Positions 37,786 to 38,622 of a stretch of DNA of 38,622 nucleotides are shown one piece after another (position 1 is the first letter of the stretch; every line of letters starts with the position of its first letter). Origin of the DNA: Glycomyces fuscus (GTDB lineage Bacteria; Actinomycetota; Actinomycetes; Streptosporangiales; Streptosporangiaceae). The translations under genes and the position numbers were made by a program. The DNA lies in contig NYMS01000028.1 in NCBI GenBank assembly GCA_002529455.1, positions 1 through 38,622 on the forward strand. The letters are read 5' to 3'. The notes beneath the pieces are model-generated. The model saw only the letters and a program-made list of their open reading frames with translations. It was not told the origin of the DNA and did not search any database.

Positions 37786-38622
37786 TCAGGCGACGACCTT
37801 GCCCTCGGCGCGCTTCTCCACGCGCTCGGCGCGCAGGCGGCGGGCCTCGTCGGGGTCCAGGACCGGGGCGGCCGTCAACAACTGCCGGGTGTAGTCGCTG
37901 GTCGGGTTCTCGTACACCGCGTCACTGTCCCCCATCTCCACCACCTCACCCGCACGCATCACCGCGACCCGATCACTCACCTGACGCACCACCGCCAGAT
38001 CATGGGCCACGAAGATGTAGGTCAACCCGAAATCGTCCTGCAACTCCGAGAGCAACCGCAACACCTGATCCTGCGTCGACACGTCCAACGCCGACACCGG
38101 CTCATCACAGATGATCAGCTTCGGCTTGAGGATCAACGCCCGCGCGATCGCGATCCGCTGCCGCTGACCACCCGAGAACGCATGCGGAAAACGGTTGTAG
38201 TGATGAGGCTCCAACCCCACCCGCTCCAACAACTCCTGCACCTGACGGCGCACCTTCCCGCCGTCACGCTCCCCCTGCACCCGCAACGCCGTACCGATCG
38301 CGTCCCCCACCGTCACCCGCGGATTGAGCGAGGAGTAGGGGTTCTGGAACACCATCTGCACGTCCCGACGCAACGGACGCAGCGCCCGCTCGGACATGTG
38401 GGTGATGTCGCGGCCCTCGAACTCCACCCGCCCCCGCGTGGGCTCCAACAGACGCATCACCATCCGCGACAGCGTCGACTTGCCCGACCCCGACTCCCCC
38501 ACGATCCCCAACGTCTCACCGCGGTGCAGGTCGAAGGAGACACCCTTGACCGCCCAGAAGTCCGTGGCCCTGCCCCAGGTCCCACCACGGACCCTGAACC
38601 GCTGCGCCACCTCCTCCACCCG
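37786..38622 (-). CDS. Oligopeptide/dipeptide ABC transporter ATP-binding protein (OppF/DppF-like, 5'-truncated)
   Basis: The frame is open to the window edge and the GTG at 38619 lies inside the conserved first strand, so the true start is outside; about 278 residues are visible. All ABC ATPase motifs are intact: Walker A GESGSGKST, Q-loop MVFQNPYSSLNPR, signature FSGGQRQRIAIARAL, Walker B LIICDEPVSALD, and H-loop VAHDLAVV. The C-terminal extension YENPTSDYTRQLLTAAPVLDPD is the oligopeptide-transporter hallmark. It would energise peptide or nickel/dipeptide import with permease genes lying beyond the edge. From about 37920 to 38530 the gene uses many TTG, GAT and CGT codons, unlike the rest of the window, while its 3' end looks normal. 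Confidence 0.93.
   Translation of the reverse strand, partial: RVEEVAQRFRVRGGTWGRATDFWAVKGVSFDLHRGETLGIVGESGSGKSTLSRMVMRLLEPTRGRVEFEGRDITHMSERALRPLRRDVQMVFQNPYSSLNPRVTVGDAIGTALRVQGERDGGKVRRQVQELLERVGLEPHHYNRFPHAFSGGQRQRIAIARALILKPKLIICDEPVSALDVSTQDQVLRLLSELQDDFGLTYIFVAHDLAVVRQVSDRVAVMRAGEVVEMGDSDAVYENPTSDYTRQLLTAAPVLDPDEARRLRAERVEKRAEGKVVA

Noticed and set aside
1..38622. CRISPR arrays, tRNA or rRNA genes
   Set aside because: No regularly spaced repeats and no tRNA- or rRNA-like conserved segments were seen by reading; a tRNAscan-type search was not possible.

Overview
The window is very GC-rich, uses almost only G/C-ending codons, and has GTG starts, leaderless-type promoters and zinc-free ribosomal protein paralogues. 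It therefore looks like a chromosomal segment of a filamentous actinobacterium. Gene content and style suggest a Nocardiopsis-like member of the Streptosporangiales, but the genus is an inference. No rRNA, tRNA, CRISPR array, transposase or phage gene was seen.

Left flank (1-10.8 kb): a 5'-truncated GH16 beta-glucanase, a zinc alcohol dehydrogenase, a SAM methyltransferase, a YdeP-type molybdopterin oxidoreductase, a histidine phosphatase, type II dehydroquinase (aroQ), a long acyl-CoA dehydrogenase, a MerR/TipAS regulator translationally coupled to an unknown ORF, and a DinB-like protein. Convergent junctions carry long perfect hairpins (739-784, 8878-8912).

Centre (10.8-24.8 kb): a minus-strand array of eleven genes, mostly with 1-4 bp overlaps, reading from 23099 down to 10802. 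The order is carbamoyltransferase, GT2-GmhB fusion, GT9 heptosyltransferase-like, GT, GT4, gmhA, hldE, SDR, UXS-like epimerase, GT2, GT2. GmhA, HldE and the GmhB domain together make a complete route from sedoheptulose-7-phosphate to ADP-D-glycero-beta-D-manno-heptose. Five further glycosyltransferases plus the GT2 half of the fusion, and a carbamoyltransferase, would use or decorate the sugar. A divergent CBS-domain protein and a second GT9 flank the array. The predicted product is a carbamoylated, heptose-containing surface glycan or glycoconjugate in a Gram-positive; this is the most interesting system here.

Right flank (24.9-35.0 kb): regulators paired with redox or efflux genes. These are an XRE-cupin divergent from a thioredoxin-reductase-like flavoprotein, a MarR gene, a TetR gene divergent from an MFS pump over a clear operator, and a second MFS pump behind a 15-bp perfect palindrome. 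They are followed by a methyltransferase, a small membrane protein, an 831-residue flippase-like protein containing a degenerate kinase fold, and a TetR gene.

Right end (35.0-38.6 kb): a zinc-starvation ribosomal set (L33, L31 type B and L32, none with zinc-binding cysteines) behind a canonical Zur box, a YqeB-like membrane protein divergent from a TetR gene, and a 5'-truncated OppF/DppF-type ABC ATPase. Much of the ATPase gene has codon usage unlike the rest of the window.
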